Numbered from the stretch's first letter, positions 16,442 to 27,363 are shown. The stretch is DNA of 42,817 nt from Tannerella forsythia (GCF_003860135.1 NZ_RQYN01000026.1:1-42817); one strand, 5' to 3'. The notes: generated by a model not told the origin, from the sequence alone. Numbers and translations are program-made.

Positions 16442-17572
16442 ATGAGTGTATCAATTAAAGAAGTAGCGACAAAAAAAGATCTGAAGAACTTCGTCAAGTT
16501 CAATATCGATTTATACAAAGGCAACCCATATCATGTTCCCGGACTGATCGAGGAAGAAATGATTACTTTATCGAAAGAGAAGAATCCTGCTTTTGAAAAC
16601 AGCGAAGCAATTTATTTTTTAGCGTATAAGGATAATAAAATCGTGGGGCGGATTGCCGGGATCATTGTTCATGCGAGCAACAAGACATGGGGACAGAAAC
16701 ATGCACGCTTCGGATTTGTCGACTTTATCGACGATCCGGAAGTCGTCGATGCGCTGTTTCATGCCGTAGAAGGATGGGCCAAAGCCAAAGGCATGGAGGC
16801 AATTCACGGACCGATGGGCTTTACGGATATGGATCACGAAGGGATGCTGATCGAAGGGTTCGACCAGCTCGGTACGATGGCGACGATCTATAACTTTCCG
16901 TATTATCCCCAACACATGGAGCGGATGGGCTACGTGAAAGATCAGGACTGGCACGAGTTTAAAATTTATATCCCCGACGCGATCCCCGAAAAACATCTGC
17001 GCATCGCCGAAATCGTGAAAAAGAAATACGGCCTCAAAGTATTAAAATTCAAGAGGAGGAAAGACATTCAGCCGTATGCGCGCAAAGTCTTCGAAACGTT
17101 GAACGCGTCGTTTGCTCCGCTTTACGGGTTTTCTGAGTTGACCTCGAAACAGATCGATTACTACGCCAAAATATATATCCCGATGTTGCGTCTTAATCTG
17201 GTCACATTGATCGTACGCGAAGAAGACGATACGGTAGTCGGGTTCGGCATCTCGCTCCCCAGTCTTTCGCATGCCTTGCAAAAAGCCAAAGGACGACTGT
17301 TCCCGTTCGGTTTCATTCCGCTGCTCAAAGCGATGCACTCGAAAACAAAAATTGTCGATCTGTATTTGATGGGTATCCTGCCCGAATATCAGAACAAAGG
17401 AGTCAATGCTCTGCTTTTTTGCGACCTCATCCCCGAATACATTAAACTGGGAGCGGAGTACGCGGAGAGCAACATCGAGTTGGAGACGAATACGGCCGTA
17501 CAGGCACAGTGGGATTATTTCAAACGCGAGCATCATAAAACACGAAGGGCTTTCATCAAAAAACTGAGTTGA
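16442..17572 (+). CDS. GNAT-superfamily acetyltransferase-like protein
   Basis: This 376-residue cytoplasmic protein is of a type widespread in Bacteroidetes, usually annotated as an N-acetyltransferase. The first half contains DNKIVGRIAGI and FGFVDFIDDPEVV, typical of a GNAT fold. The second half contains VVGFGISLP and LMGILPEYQNKGVNALLF, an acetyl-CoA-binding-like beta4-alpha3 segment, so two GNAT-like lobes are likely. The substrate is unknown. The open frame extends to 16397, but the promoter box at 16392-16399 makes the Met at 16442 the sensible start. It lies 3 bases before parE. Confidence 0.82.
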   Translation: MSVSIKEVATKKDLKNFVKFNIDLYKGNPYHVPGLIEEEMITLSKEKNPAFENSEAIYFLAYKDNKIVGRIAGIIVHASNKTWGQKHARFGFVDFIDDPEVVDALFHAVEGWAKAKGMEAIHGPMGFTDMDHEGMLIEGFDQLGTMATIYNFPYYPQHMERMGYVKDQDWHEFKIYIPDAIPEKHLRIAEIVKKKYGLKVLKFKRRKDIQPYARKVFETLNASFAPLYGFSELTSKQIDYYAKIYIPMLRLNLVTLIVREEDDTVVGFGISLPSLSHALQKAKGRLFPFGFIPLLKAMHSKTKIVDLYLMGILPEYQNKGVNALLFCDLIPEYIKLGAEYAESNIELETNTAVQAQWDYFKREHHKTRRAFIKKLS

Positions 17573-17575
17573 TTC

Positions 17576-19441
17576 ATGAACGAATACACGAACCTTTCAC
17601 AAATAGTAACCTACGACGACAAAGATATTGTTACGCTCGAAGGGCTTGATGCCGTTCGCAAGCGTCCCGGTATGTATATCGGCAATACGCACGGCGGCGA
17701 GGACCGGCACGACGGCATTTACGTTCTTCTGAAAGAAGTCATCGATAACTCGATCGACGAGTTCCGTATGAAGGCCGGTACCCGGATCGATATTACCATC
17801 GACGAAGGAAACGTGTCGGTACGTGACTACGGGCGTGGTATTCCGCAAGGAAATCTGGCTAAAACGGTCTCGACGCTTCATACCAGCGGTAAATTCGGGT
17901 CCGAAGCGTTCAAAAAGTCTATCGGTCTGAACGGTGTCGGCATCAAGGCGGTGAACGCGCTGTCTACCGATTTTACGGTCGTATCGTATCGTGATCAGGT
18001 GGAGAAAAGGGTCGAGTTTCGGTGCGGAAAACTTGTTCACGACCGTGAGGCCATTGAAACGAAGGAAAAAAACGGAACACTCATCCGATTCACCCCGGAC
18101 CCGTCGATTTTCGAAAATTACGCATACCGTCACGAGTTTGTAGAGACACTGATTCGCAACTATTGCTACCTGAACTCAGGACTGTCCATTTATTATAATG
18201 GTGAAAAATATATTTCGGAAAAAGGTCTTGAAGACCTGCTCAACGAAAACATCACCGACGAGATTCTTTACCCCATCGTCCACCTCAAGGCGAATGATAT
18301 AGAAATTGCTTTTACGCATGTCAACCAGTCGCGCGACGATTATTACTCGTTCGTAAACGGACAATATACTTCGCAGGGAGGCACGCACCAGGCCGCATTC
18401 AAAGAATCGTTTGCACGCACGGTGAAGGAATTTTACAATAAGAACCTCGAAGTGGCCGATATCCGTAGCGGGCTTGTCGCCGCCATCTATATCGGTGTGG
18501 AGGAACCGGAGTTCGAATCGCAAACAAAGATCAAGCTGGGTTCGCGAAACATGAGTCCGAAAGGCGATCTGTCGGTTGCCAAATTTATCGGCGATTTTAT
18601 CAAGAAAGAGGTCGACAATTACCTTCACAAGAATCCGGAAACAGCCGACGCGCTCTATAAGAAGATACAGGAATCCGAGAAAGAGCGGAAAGCCATCGCC
18701 GGAGTGGCCAAGTTAGCGCGCGAGCGAGCCAAGAAGGTGAACCTTCACAATCGTAAACTGCGTGATTGTCGTATTCACCTTAACGACGGGAAGAGCGAGA
18801 ACAAAACCGAGAGTAGCATCTTCATCACCGAGGGGGACTCGGCCAGCGGCTCGATCACGAAAAGTCGTGACCCGAACTTACAGGCCGTATTCAGTCTGCG
18901 CGGTAAGCCGCTGAACTGTTTCGGTCTGACCAAAAAAGTCGTATATGAGAACGAAGAATTCAACCTGCTGCAAGCCGCCTTGAACATCGAAGACGGGCTG
19001 GACGGATTGCGCTATAACCGGGTCATCATCGCCACCGACGCCGATGTGGACGGTATGCATATCCGGTTGCTGTTGATCACGTTCTTTCTTCAGTTCTTCC
19101 CCGACTTAGTGAAGCAAAAACATGTATTTATCCTCCAGACACCGCTTTTCCGGGTACGTAACAAGCAGAAAACGATTTATTGCTACAACGAGGAAGAGAA
19201 AAACGCGGCAATCAATGAGCTGGGAAAGAATCCGGAGATTACGCGATTCAAAGGGCTGGGGGAAATTTCTCCCGACGAGTTCAAGCATTTTATCGGGAAA
19301 GAGATGCGCTTAGATCCGGTGTCTATTAAAAAGGAAGACTCGATCAAGGAGATGCTTGAGTTCTATATGGGAAAGAATACGATGGAGAGACAAAATTTTA
19401 TTATCGACAACTTGGTGGTAGAGGAAGATCTCACCACCTGA
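17576..19441 (+). CDS. parE: DNA topoisomerase IV subunit B
   Basis: This 621-residue protein is the ATPase subunit of a type IIA topoisomerase, which decatenates and relaxes DNA with ParC. The GHKL ATPase domain shows [10 protein letters not shown] (near residue 58), RDYGRGIP and [13 protein letters not shown]. The transducer domain follows. The TOPRIM domain has EGDSASGS (near residue 418) and [13 protein letters not shown]. The protein lacks the extra insertions of GyrB and its length fits Bacteroidetes ParE. The partner subunit gene is not in the window. It is 10 bases from coaD. Confidence 0.95.
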   Translation: MNEYTNLSQIVTYDDKDIVTLEGLDAVRKRPGMYIGNTHGGEDRHDGIYVLLKEVIDNSIDEFRMKAGTRIDITIDEGNVSVRDYGRGIPQGNLAKTVSTLHTSGKFGSEAFKKSIGLNGVGIKAVNALSTDFTVVSYRDQVEKRVEFRCGKLVHDREAIETKEKNGTLIRFTPDPSIFENYAYRHEFVETLIRNYCYLNSGLSIYYNGEKYISEKGLEDLLNENITDEILYPIVHLKANDIEIAFTHVNQSRDDYYSFVNGQYTSQGGTHQAAFKESFARTVKEFYNKNLEVADIRSGLVAAIYIGVEEPEFESQTKIKLGSRNMSPKGDLSVAKFIGDFIKKEVDNYLHKNPETADALYKKIQESEKERKAIAGVAKLARERAKKVNLHNRKLRDCRIHLNDGKSENKTESSIFITEGDSASGSITKSRDPNLQAVFSLRGKPLNCFGLTKKVVYENEEFNLLQAALNIEDGLDGLRYNRVIIATDADVDGMHIRLLLITFFLQFFPDLVKQKHVFILQTPLFRVRNKQKTIYCYNEEEKNAAINELGKNPEITRFKGLGEISPDEFKHFIGKEMRLDPVSIKKEDSIKEMLEFYMGKNTMERQNFIIDNLVVEEDLTT

Positions 19442-19451
19442 ATACAGGCAC

Positions 19452-19931
19452 ATGGAAAAAAGAAGAGCTATTTTCCCGGGCACATTCGATCCTTTTACCG
19501 TCGGCCATCAGTCGTTGGTCGATCGCGCATTGACATTAGTCGACGAAATCGTCATTTCTATCGGAGTGAACCTGACCAAAAAAACTTATTTCTCCTTAGA
19601 GGAGCGAGTGGCATCCATCGAACAACTTTATCGAAACGAGCCTCGCGTGCAAGTCATGCTGTATGATTCGTTGACCGTCGATTTTGCGAAACGCATTGAT
19701 GCCCGATTTATTCTGCGCGGTATTCGCACCATGAGCGATTTTGAATACGAAAAGCATATGGCGGACGTCAACCGGGAACTCACCGGCATCGAAACGTTCA
19801 TTCTTTTTACCGAACCCGAATATACGCATATCAGTTCCAGCATCGTGCGCGAACTGTTACAATACGGCAAAGATATTTCCCGTTTTGTTCCTCAAGAAGT
19901 GCAACATACATTAAAACAACGAAAATCATGA
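19452..19931 (+). CDS. coaD: phosphopantetheine adenylyltransferase
   Basis: This 159-residue enzyme transfers AMP from ATP to 4'-phosphopantetheine to make dephospho-CoA, the penultimate step of coenzyme A synthesis. The nucleotidyltransferase signature [18 protein letters not shown] includes the TxGH motif. The C-terminal ISSSIVREL is the family ISSTxxR-like motif. The length is exactly typical. It shares a 4-base overlap (ATGA) with the downstream protease gene. Confidence 0.97.
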   Translation: MEKRRAIFPGTFDPFTVGHQSLVDRALTLVDEIVISIGVNLTKKTYFSLEERVASIEQLYRNEPRVQVMLYDSLTVDFAKRIDARFILRGIRTMSDFEYEKHMADVNRELTGIETFILFTEPEYTHISSSIVRELLQYGKDISRFVPQEVQHTLKQRKS

Positions 19932-21526
19932 ACAGAATTTTATCGATCTTTATAGTCTGCACATTGCTTTATTCATCGGCTCACGCGCAGCAGCGAACCG
20001 ATATGGAAGCCCGAAAACTCTCCATGGCATTGTATGCCATCAGTAACTTATACGTAGATAAGACGGATGAGAAGAAGCTGGTAGAAGACGCAATCGTCGG
20101 GATGCTCGAAAAGTTAGACCCTCACTCCGACTATTCCGATCCGGAAGAGACGAAGGAGTTGACGGAGCCGTTAGACAGTAATTTCGACGGCATCGGTATC
20201 CAGTTCAATATGCTTACCGACACGCTCTACGTGATTCAGGTCATCTCCGGAGGTCCTTCGGAGAAAGTGGGACTGATGGCCGGCGACCGGATCATCATGG
20301 TAGACGATTCGCTGATTGCCGGTGTCAAGATGAAAACGAGCGACATCATGAAACGGCTGAAAGGCCCAAAAGGCACCGAAGTGCGCGTAAAAGTAAAGCG
20401 TGGGATCTCCACCGAGTTACTCGAATTTAAAATTATCCGTGGCAAAATACCCGTTTACAGTTTAGACGCTGCCTATATGGCCGATGCAACGACCGGTTAC
20501 ATCCGCCTGAACCGTTTTGCCGCTTCTTCGCACGAAGAGTTTAACAAGGCATTGGTCAAACTCCGCCAACAGGGTATGAAGCACCTGATTCTGGATTTGC
20601 AGGGCAACGGCGGAGGCTATCTCCATGTGGCATGTGCTTTGGCCGACGAATTCCTCGGAAAAGACAGGCTGATCGTTTATACCAAAGGGAACCGACAGCC
20701 ACGCGAGGAAGCCGACGCCACCGAAAAAGGCGGATTCGAGAACGGACGATTGGTCATTATGGTCGACGAGGCTTCAGCCTCGGCGAGTGAGATCGTGTCC
20801 GGAGCTGTGCAGGACTGGGACAGAGGTGTCATTCTCGGACGACGCACATTCGGGAAAGGGCTTGTACAAAAACCGATCCCGATGCCCGACGGTTCGATGA
20901 TCCGCCTCACCGTCGCACGTTATTACACGCCTTCGGGACGGTATATTCAGAAGCCCTATAAGAATGGTCAGGCCAAAGAATATAATCGCGACCTGATCGA
21001 ACGGTATAACCGCGGTGAGTTGATGAATGCCGACAGCATCCATTTTCCGGATTCGCTGAAGTTCAGCACCCTGCTGAACAAACGTACGGTCTACGGCGGT
21101 GGCGGAATCATGCCCGATATCTTTATTCCTTTCGATTCGACACGTTACACAGACTATCACCGGAAAGTGGCCGGAATGGGAATCGTGAACCGTGTAGCGA
21201 TGAACTACCTCGACAAGAATCGCAAGGAGTTGGGTAAAAAATATCCGGCATTCAAGACATACAAGGCGAAGTTCGAGGTGACGGACGAAATACTCCAAGA
21301 ACTTCAGAAGCTCGCGACTGACGAGAAGATCGAATTCAACGAAGAACAATACAATCGATCCAAGCCACTGATCTCGCTTCAGCTCAAAGCACTTATCGCA
21401 CGCGACTTATTTGATATGAACGAATATTTTCAAACCATTAACGACGATAACGAAAGCCTGAAAGAAGCCCTGCGCATCATCAATGACGAAGCAGCCTATC
21501 GCAAGGTACTCCGAAAAAGTCGATGA
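19928..21526 (+). CDS. S41-family C-terminal processing peptidase
   Basis: This 532-residue exported serine protease is of the CtpA/Prc type. A signal peptide ([20 protein letters not shown]) is followed by an N-terminal helical domain. A PDZ domain lies at about residues 80-165 ([18 protein letters not shown]). The S41 catalytic core has the nucleophile Ser in [14 protein letters not shown] and the general-base Lys in [10 protein letters not shown]. It probably trims or degrades periplasmic proteins. It is translationally coupled to coaD, an order common in Bacteroidales. The C-terminal ~170 residues are charged and helical. Confidence 0.94.
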   Translation: MNRILSIFIVCTLLYSSAHAQQRTDMEARKLSMALYAISNLYVDKTDEKKLVEDAIVGMLEKLDPHSDYSDPEETKELTEPLDSNFDGIGIQFNMLTDTLYVIQVISGGPSEKVGLMAGDRIIMVDDSLIAGVKMKTSDIMKRLKGPKGTEVRVKVKRGISTELLEFKIIRGKIPVYSLDAAYMADATTGYIRLNRFAASSHEEFNKALVKLRQQGMKHLILDLQGNGGGYLHVACALADEFLGKDRLIVYTKGNRQPREEADATEKGGFENGRLVIMVDEASASASEIVSGAVQDWDRGVILGRRTFGKGLVQKPIPMPDGSMIRLTVARYYTPSGRYIQKPYKNGQAKEYNRDLIERYNRGELMNADSIHFPDSLKFSTLLNKRTVYGGGGIMPDIFIPFDSTRYTDYHRKVAGMGIVNRVAMNYLDKNRKELGKKYPAFKTYKAKFEVTDEILQELQKLATDEKIEFNEEQYNRSKPLISLQLKALIARDLFDMNEYFQTINDDNESLKEALRIINDEAAYRKVLRKSR

Positions 21527-21558
21527 CGCAGAAAAAACGTGTCGGGCAATAAAAGATA

Positions 21559-22815
21559 ATGTGTATGGAATCTTGGAATGCTTTTGTCAATTTGTTGAAT
21601 GAGATGTCGCCCTATCTGTTGCTGGGCTTCCTCTTTGCCGGACTGCTGCATGTGTATGTGCCGCAGGGGATTTACACGCGTTACCTTTCGCATAACGATT
21701 TCCGGTCGGTATTGTGGGCCGCCCTATTCGGCATCCCGTTACCTCTGTGTTCGTGCGGAGTGATTCCTACCGCTATGTCGTTACGCAACGAAGGGGCGAG
21801 CAAGGGGGCAACCACTTCCTTTCTCATCGCTACGCCACAAACGGGAGTCGACTCGATCATGGCCACTTATTCGCTTTTGGGGCTTCCGTTTGCGATTATC
21901 CGTCCGTTCGTGGCACTGGTAACTGCCATGGTAGGTGGGGTAGCGGTAAACCGCTTTGCTGCCGGAGATGAAGAAAAGTCGAGCGAATCATGCGCTTCCG
22001 CCTGCGGATGTGTAGGCTCTGACGACTCCTCTCGCCCGAGACGACAAAACCGTCTGATCGAAGCGCTGCGCTACGGATATGTGGAGATGCTTCAAGACAT
22101 CGGCAAATGGTTAGTAATCGGATTGGTGATTGCGGGGTTGATTACCGTTTTCGTACCAACGACCTTCTTCGAGCAGTACGCCGACACCCCGATAAAGAAC
22201 ATGCTGCTCGTACTGCTCTTCTCTGTCCCCATGTATCTTTGTGCCACGGGATCTATCCCTATTGCCGCGGCATTGATGTTGAAAGGGATGTCGCCCGGTG
22301 CGGCACTTGTCCTGCTGATGGCCGGACCGGCAACGAACATGGCGGCTATTCTCGTTATACGTAAAGTGATGGGGGTAAAAACACTTGTTACGTATCTTGC
22401 AGCCATTATTACCGGTGCAGTCGGATTCGGATTGGCAATCGATTATCTATTGCCTGCCGAATGGTTTGCGGCGCCGATTACTGCGACGGCTGCGGCCTGT
22501 TGCCAGCCGGATACGCCCTGGTTCAAAACATCGTGCAGTATCTTGCTTGTACTGCTGCTCATCTATGCTTTTTTCTTGAAATACAAACAAGAACCTATAC
22601 AAACAAACGATATGACAGCAAAATATAAAATCACCGGCATGAGTTGTAACCATTGCAAGGAAAGTGTGGAGAAGGGCCTTGGCAAATTGGCAGGCGTTAC
22701 TTCCGTAAGCGTTGATCTGAACAGCGGGACGGCCTTTGTCGAAGGTACCGCTACGGAAGCCGAAGTCAAAGCCGTGATCGACGATCTTGGCTTCGGGTAC
22801 GGCGGAAAAGCCTAA
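21559..22815 (+). CDS. SO_0444-family Cu/Zn efflux permease with C-terminal HMA domain
   Basis: This 418-residue membrane protein consists of a DUF318-type permease with about eight hydrophobic helices and a fused heavy-metal-associated domain. The permease carries the conserved PLCSCGVIPTA motif. A histidine-free, cysteine-bearing loop (SCASACGCVG) joins its halves. The HMA domain, from about residue 350, has the metal-binding GMSCNHC. The family is linked to export of Cu/Zn or other soft metals. ATG codons at 21559 and 21565 are both possible starts. It lies 32 bases after the protease gene and ends before a non-coding gap. Confidence 0.9.
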   Translation: MCMESWNAFVNLLNEMSPYLLLGFLFAGLLHVYVPQGIYTRYLSHNDFRSVLWAALFGIPLPLCSCGVIPTAMSLRNEGASKGATTSFLIATPQTGVDSIMATYSLLGLPFAIIRPFVALVTAMVGGVAVNRFAAGDEEKSSESCASACGCVGSDDSSRPRRQNRLIEALRYGYVEMLQDIGKWLVIGLVIAGLITVFVPTTFFEQYADTPIKNMLLVLLFSVPMYLCATGSIPIAAALMLKGMSPGAALVLLMAGPATNMAAILVIRKVMGVKTLVTYLAAIITGAVGFGLAIDYLLPAEWFAAPITATAAACCQPDTPWFKTSCSILLVLLLIYAFFLKYKQEPIQTNDMTAKYKITGMSCNHCKESVEKGLGKLAGVTSVSVDLNSGTAFVEGTATEAEVKAVIDDLGFGYGGKA

Positions 22816-22995
22816 AAGCAAAGCGAAATTTCCCACGAGAGGATTAATTTGTTCGTTACACGAGCGAATCGAGGGGAGAAATTGAAGCATGATGACAGAG
22901 AAGCATCGGTCAGGAAAACGAAGATCACCCCTCGTGAGCTACGGATATTGCTTGCAATAACGATCTTCACGACACGTTGTATAGAATAAGTTTTG

Positions 22996-23003
22996 TATCT
23001 TTG
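22996..23003 (+). promoter_or_regulatory. Bacteroidetes-type promoter before the Gfo/Idh dehydrogenase
   Basis: TATCTTTG followed by C matches TAnnTTTG, and a GTTG at 22976-22979 may serve as a loose -33 element. Transcription would start near 23010. The 210 bases between the efflux gene and this dehydrogenase (22816-23026) hold nothing else I can support. Confidence 0.55.
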
Positions 23004-23074
23004 CAACGCTTTTTGAGTCACCCCGCATGATGGGAGTGACGTGGACTTGTTGTATGAAGGAGTCAACAAACGAA

Positions 23075-24112
23075 ATGATCAAACCGGTTCGTTTTGCCGT
23101 GGTCGGTTGCGGACATATCGGCAAACGCCATGCGGAAATGATTTCGCGTGAAGAGGGCGCCGAACTGGTCGCGCTCTGCGATATCCGACCTGAACTCGTA
23201 TTGGGTATCGAGGCATATAAAGTACCTTTCTTCCGCAGTTTGGACGCTTTATTAGAAAGTGGTATTCCGTTCGACGTGTTAAACATCTGCGTGCCGAACG
23301 GCCTGCATGCCTCGATGGCGATTCGGTCGATGGAGGCTGGCTATCATGTCGTCATCGAAAAGCCGATGGCTCTCTCTGTGGCCGATGCCGAGAAGGTCGT
23401 CTATACTGGTTTGAAGCACCATCGGCAAGTCTTCTGTGTGATGCAAAACCGCTATTCTCCGCCTTCGGTATGGATCAAAGAGATGATCGAGTCGGGACGT
23501 TTGGGGCAGATTTACATGGTTCAGCTCAACTGTTACTGGAATCGCGATGAACGCTATTACAAAGCCGGCGGCTGGCACGGAACGGCCGATTTGGACGGCG
23601 GCACGCTCTTTACGCAGTTCTCGCATTTTATCGACGTGATGTACTGGCTTTTCGGCGACATTACCGACATACAGGCGCGATTCGACGATTTCAACCACCA
23701 CGATACAACCGCCTTCGAAGACTCGGGTGTCGTTCACTTCCGTTTTACGAACGGAGGAGGCATGGGGTCATTGAACTACTCGACCGCCGTTTGGAATAAA
23801 AACCTCGAAAGCAGCATGCTGATTGTGGCGGAAAACGGAAGTGTGAAAATCGGGGGACAATACATGAACGAAGTCGAATATTGCCATATCCGAGACTACG
23901 AGATGCCGACTCTTCCACCTACGAATCCGGGCAACGACTACGGCGCTTACAAAGGCTCGGCACAGAACCATCACCTCGTAATCCGCAACGTGGTGAATGT
24001 CCTTTCCGGGAACACTTCCGATACGATAACGACGAACGTACTTGAAGGCATGAAAGTCGTCGATATCATCGAGCGGATTTATGCGTTGAAGAAAGATCCG
24101 GACAAAAAATGA
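23075..24112 (+). CDS. Gfo/Idh/MocA-family NAD(P)-dependent sugar dehydrogenase
   Basis: This 345-residue oxidoreductase has an N-terminal Rossmann fold, RFAVVGCGHIGKRH, and the family motif EKPMALSVADAEK at about residue 100. A C-terminal alpha/beta domain contains GGWHGTADLDGGTLFTQFSH, which holds the usual catalytic region. Members oxidise or reduce sugars or nucleotide sugars. In several surface-glycan clusters they make 3-keto or acetamido-uronic intermediates (WlbA/WbpB). With wecC/wecB downstream, a role in nucleotide-sugar synthesis is plausible but unproven. Starts at 23027 and 23054 are also in frame; 23075 places the Rossmann motif nearest the N-terminus and has AAGGAG 12 bases upstream. 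Confidence 0.87.
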   Translation: MIKPVRFAVVGCGHIGKRHAEMISREEGAELVALCDIRPELVLGIEAYKVPFFRSLDALLESGIPFDVLNICVPNGLHASMAIRSMEAGYHVVIEKPMALSVADAEKVVYTGLKHHRQVFCVMQNRYSPPSVWIKEMIESGRLGQIYMVQLNCYWNRDERYYKAGGWHGTADLDGGTLFTQFSHFIDVMYWLFGDITDIQARFDDFNHHDTTAFEDSGVVHFRFTNGGGMGSLNYSTAVWNKNLESSMLIVAENGSVKIGGQYMNEVEYCHIRDYEMPTLPPTNPGNDYGAYKGSAQNHHLVIRNVVNVLSGNTSDTITTNVLEGMKVVDIIERIYALKKDPDKK

Positions 24113-24139
24113 TTAAATAACAAATTAAGATCAATAATT

Positions 24140-25114
24140 ATGGCAACCGTCGTATCATCCAAAAACACCAAGACAGAGATTCTCGAAGCATACGAAAGTC
24201 TTCTGGAAGAAGTGCAGAAAGCCAAGGCCAATCATCCTAAATTAGAACAGGAAGAGAAGCAAAATAAAGAGATAAGTGATCGCGTTTCGGACTTGTCGAA
24301 AGACCATATCGGAAAAAGCATCGAAAACTTAAAAATAAGTTTGAATGGTTCATTAAACGGATTATTGGAAGAACTTTCTATGGAATACAAGAAATTATCC
24401 GATATAAAGATGGCCATTGAAGTTGAGAAAAAAAAGCTCGAAGACTTATACTCACTCACCGCCAATACCGATTCATTGGCGACCATGCTTCTTGTGCAGA
24501 AAGAGAAAAAAGAGGCATTCGAAAAAGAAATGGCTGAAGCGAGACTTTTATGGGAGACAGAGAAGCAAAAACACAAAACGACACAGGAGGAGCATCTCAA
24601 CGAGGTAGCCAAGCAACGTCAGCGTGAAGAAGAAGAGTATGCATACAATCTGAAAACTGCAAGACAAAAAGATACAGATGAGTATAAAGTCAAAGTACAG
24701 CAGCTCGAAAGAGAGCTCCAAGAGCGGAAGGCAAAGTTCGAGCAGGAAATGATGGAACGTGAAACCAACCTGAAAACTGCAGAAACAGAATTGGTGGAGT
24801 TACGCAAATATCATGCTGAATATCCTCAGTTGTTAGAAAAAGCATTGATTGATAAGGAAGCGGAAATCACAAAGAACCTTCAAACAGAGCACGAATTCAA
24901 AAACAAACTTTCCGAGCAGCAGAATGTGGCAGAGATTCGTCTGAAGGACCAGCAAATAAATTCTCTACAGGAAAAAATAAAAGAACTGCAAGCACAGGTA
25001 AAAGAGTATGCCGATAAGGCTCTTCGTGCTGAAGCCAGTGTAAAAGATATTGCATTGAAGGCGATTCAGAACGCTTCAACACCTCGCTACGTAAAAGAAA
25101 AAGAAGGAGAATAA
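24140..25114 (+). CDS. long coiled-coil protein of unknown function
   Basis: I do not recognise this 324-residue protein. It is almost wholly alpha-helical and charged, rich in Glu, Lys and Gln. Heptad-like hydrophobic spacing runs from about residue 30 to 300, including LEDLYSL, LERELQERKAKFEQEM and INSLQEKIKELQAQVKEY. No signal peptide or membrane segment is seen, so a cytoplasmic fibrous or scaffolding protein is likely. It lies 27 bases after the Gfo/Idh gene and 7 before the flippase gene, on the same strand, so it is probably cotranscribed with the glycan genes. Confidence 0.75.
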   Translation: MATVVSSKNTKTEILEAYESLLEEVQKAKANHPKLEQEEKQNKEISDRVSDLSKDHIGKSIENLKISLNGSLNGLLEELSMEYKKLSDIKMAIEVEKKKLEDLYSLTANTDSLATMLLVQKEKKEAFEKEMAEARLLWETEKQKHKTTQEEHLNEVAKQRQREEEEYAYNLKTARQKDTDEYKVKVQQLERELQERKAKFEQEMMERETNLKTAETELVELRKYHAEYPQLLEKALIDKEAEITKNLQTEHEFKNKLSEQQNVAEIRLKDQQINSLQEKIKELQAQVKEYADKALRAEASVKDIALKAIQNASTPRYVKEKEGE

Positions 25115-25121
25115 CTCCCTA

Positions 25122-26588
25122 ATGCCAGAAGCTACACTGAAAGAAAAAACAGCCAAAGGTTTGTTCTGGGGCGGAATCAGCAATTTCGTCCAGCAAGTGA
25201 TCGGAATGGCTTTTGGTATAGCGATCGCCCGGATCCTTTCGCCCGACGATTACGGGCTGGTGGCGATGCTGGCTATCTTCACTGCCGTAGCGAATACCGT
25301 TATGGACAGTGGCTTTACCACAGCGCTGGTCAATCGAAAAACCATCGAACATAAGGACTACAATGCGGTCTTCTGGTTCAATGTATTCGTAGCCTTCGGG
25401 ATATACGTTCTTCTTTTCTTTGCCGCGCCGTGGATCGCTCGATTTTATAACCAACCGGTGCTGGTTTCCCTTTCGCGTGTCTTGTTTCTGACGTTTATTA
25501 TTTCGGCGACAGGTGTAGCGCATAACGCTTTGCTGCTAAAAAAAATCATGGCCAAGCAGCGGGGAATCATCGATATGGCCGCTGTTTTCGGATCGGGGGC
25601 TATCGGGTTAATTCTGGCGTTAAACGGACTGGCCTTTTGGGGGCTGGTCATTCAGCAACTTTCTCAGGTCTTGATCATCGTCGTGCTTCGCTGGCGATTA
25701 TCGCCATGGAGGCCGACATTTGAATTTGACCGGGCTCCGCTCAGAGAGATGTTCGGGTTTGGAGTGAAGGTCTTTGTTACGGGAGTTTTTTCACAGATCA
25801 CATATAATCTGATGACGGTCATCTTAGGGAAAGCGTACCACGAAACGATGACGGGTTATTACTCTCAAGGCAACAAATGGGCCATCATGGGAGGAAATAT
25901 GATTGTTTCGACGCTTAATAACATTGCTCAGCCGGTATTGGTAGAAGCTCAGTCGGACAGGCAGCGTCAGCTAAACGTTTTCCGCAAGATGCTTCGTTTC
26001 GGAGCTTTTATTACTTTTCCGGCGTTGTTGGGATTAGCTTTCGCCGGAAAGGAATTTATTCTTATCGCACTGGGCCCGACGTGGAGACCCAGCATTCCTT
26101 TTCTGCAGATTTTTTGCATTTGGGGACTGAACAGTTATTTGATCGCTTTGTACATGTCGCTCGCTTTTTCGCACGGAAAGTCATATCTCTATATGAACAT
26201 TATGACGATACTTTTTGCCGCCCAGCTGCTGTCGTTGCTGGTGTGTTATTATTTGTCGGGGAATATTTTCGTCATGGTATCGACTTATGTGGGGGTATTT
26301 TGTTGCAGTACGTTTTTTTGGCATCTGTACACGCATAAACTTATCGGTCTGCGAATAAGTGACGTGGTGAAAGACATTTTTCCGTATGCCGCCGTAACCG
26401 CCCTGGCTATCGGAGGGGCTTGGTTTATTTCATTACAAGTAGAGCAGGTACATTTGCGCTTTGCGATTAAAATTTTATCGATGGCTATGATCTACTCCGT
26501 CATATTGAAATATACAAACTCCATCATATTTAAAGAAAGTATCAACTATCTCAAACGAATAAGTTATGTCCGGAAAAGCGAAAATTAA
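25122..26588 (+). CDS. Wzx-type polysaccharide/O-glycan flippase
   Basis: This 488-residue membrane protein with about 12-14 hydrophobic helices belongs to the polysaccharide transport (PST/MOP) family. It opens with KTAKGLFWGGISNFVQQ and ARILSPDDYGLVAML, the characteristic N-terminal segment of Wzx/WzxC-like flippases. It would move undecaprenyl-linked oligosaccharide from the cytosolic to the periplasmic face of the inner membrane. It is the first clear gene of the glycan locus, and its 3' end overlaps the DUF268 gene by 23 bases. The glycan itself cannot be read from the sequence. Confidence 0.9.
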   Translation: MPEATLKEKTAKGLFWGGISNFVQQVIGMAFGIAIARILSPDDYGLVAMLAIFTAVANTVMDSGFTTALVNRKTIEHKDYNAVFWFNVFVAFGIYVLLFFAAPWIARFYNQPVLVSLSRVLFLTFIISATGVAHNALLLKKIMAKQRGIIDMAAVFGSGAIGLILALNGLAFWGLVIQQLSQVLIIVVLRWRLSPWRPTFEFDRAPLREMFGFGVKVFVTGVFSQITYNLMTVILGKAYHETMTGYYSQGNKWAIMGGNMIVSTLNNIAQPVLVEAQSDRQRQLNVFRKMLRFGAFITFPALLGLAFAGKEFILIALGPTWRPSIPFLQIFCIWGLNSYLIALYMSLAFSHGKSYLYMNIMTILFAAQLLSLLVCYYLSGNIFVMVSTYVGVFCCSTFFWHLYTHKLIGLRISDVVKDIFPYAAVTALAIGGAWFISLQVEQVHLRFAIKILSMAMIYSVILKYTNSIIFKESINYLKRISYVRKSEN

Positions 26589-27363
26589 AGAGTGGCTGAT
26601 CACGTGGACAGGAATCAATCCGGGAGCTATTATAGCTCGCATCCCTACTCCATCGAGAATGTCTTCATTCAGAAAAGACCTGAAAAAATTTAAATCTCAG
26701 TATAAAGAAGGAGATGAATTTTTCCCAATCACCAAATTGTACCCTCTGTTTTTCGATAAAAAAACTTCTGCGGGGAGTGCCTATGGCGGTTATTTCTGGC
26801 AGGATTTATATGTGGCTCAACGCATTTTCAAGAATAATCCGGAACGACATATTGACGTAGGTAGCCGTATCGACGGGTTTGTTGCGCATGTGGCAACATT
26901 CAGACCCATCGAAGTGATCGATGTAAGACCGCTTAAAAGTGTCATCCCCAACGTTCAATTCACCCGGTTGGATATCACGAATTGTGACAAGGAGGAAATA
27001 ACCGATTCTATCTCATGTCTTCATGCTATGGAGCATTTCGGATTAGGACGTTACGGCGATACGATTTGTTACAATGGGCACGTGATTGGACTGAGAAATA
27101 TCACCCGTATGCTTAAAAGCAAGGGGCGGTTATATCTATCCGTCCCAATAGGTGTTCAACGTGTGGAGTTTCATGCACATCGTGTTTTTTCACTTTCTTA
27201 TTTGCTCCGAATGTGTTCGGAGTATTATGAAATCGAGCGCTTTTCATGTTTCGATGATCATGGAATCTTTCACGCTAATGTGCCACTGACCGACGAAGTG
27301 ATCCAAAGCAACTGTGGATGCAAGGAAATGGGTATCGGTATATTAGAATTGATCAAAAAATAA
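26566..27363 (+). CDS. DUF268-family protein, SAM-methyltransferase-like
   Basis: This 265-residue protein resembles DUF268, a family found in surface-glycan clusters. The segment HIDVGSRIDGFVAHVA looks like a methyltransferase motif I. The segment ending SISCLHAMEHFGLGRYGD resembles the post-II region of class I methyltransferases, followed by a conserved GRLYLSVPIG strand. A sugar O-methyltransferase role is plausible but not established for the family. The gene overlaps the flippase gene by 23 bases, so it is likely coupled. It is followed by a 275-base non-coding gap. Confidence 0.75.
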   Translation: MSGKAKIKEWLITWTGINPGAIIARIPTPSRMSSFRKDLKKFKSQYKEGDEFFPITKLYPLFFDKKTSAGSAYGGYFWQDLYVAQRIFKNNPERHIDVGSRIDGFVAHVATFRPIEVIDVRPLKSVIPNVQFTRLDITNCDKEEITDSISCLHAMEHFGLGRYGDTICYNGHVIGLRNITRMLKSKGRLYLSVPIGVQRVEFHAHRVFSLSYLLRMCSEYYEIERFSCFDDHGIFHANVPLTDEVIQSNCGCKEMGIGILELIKK

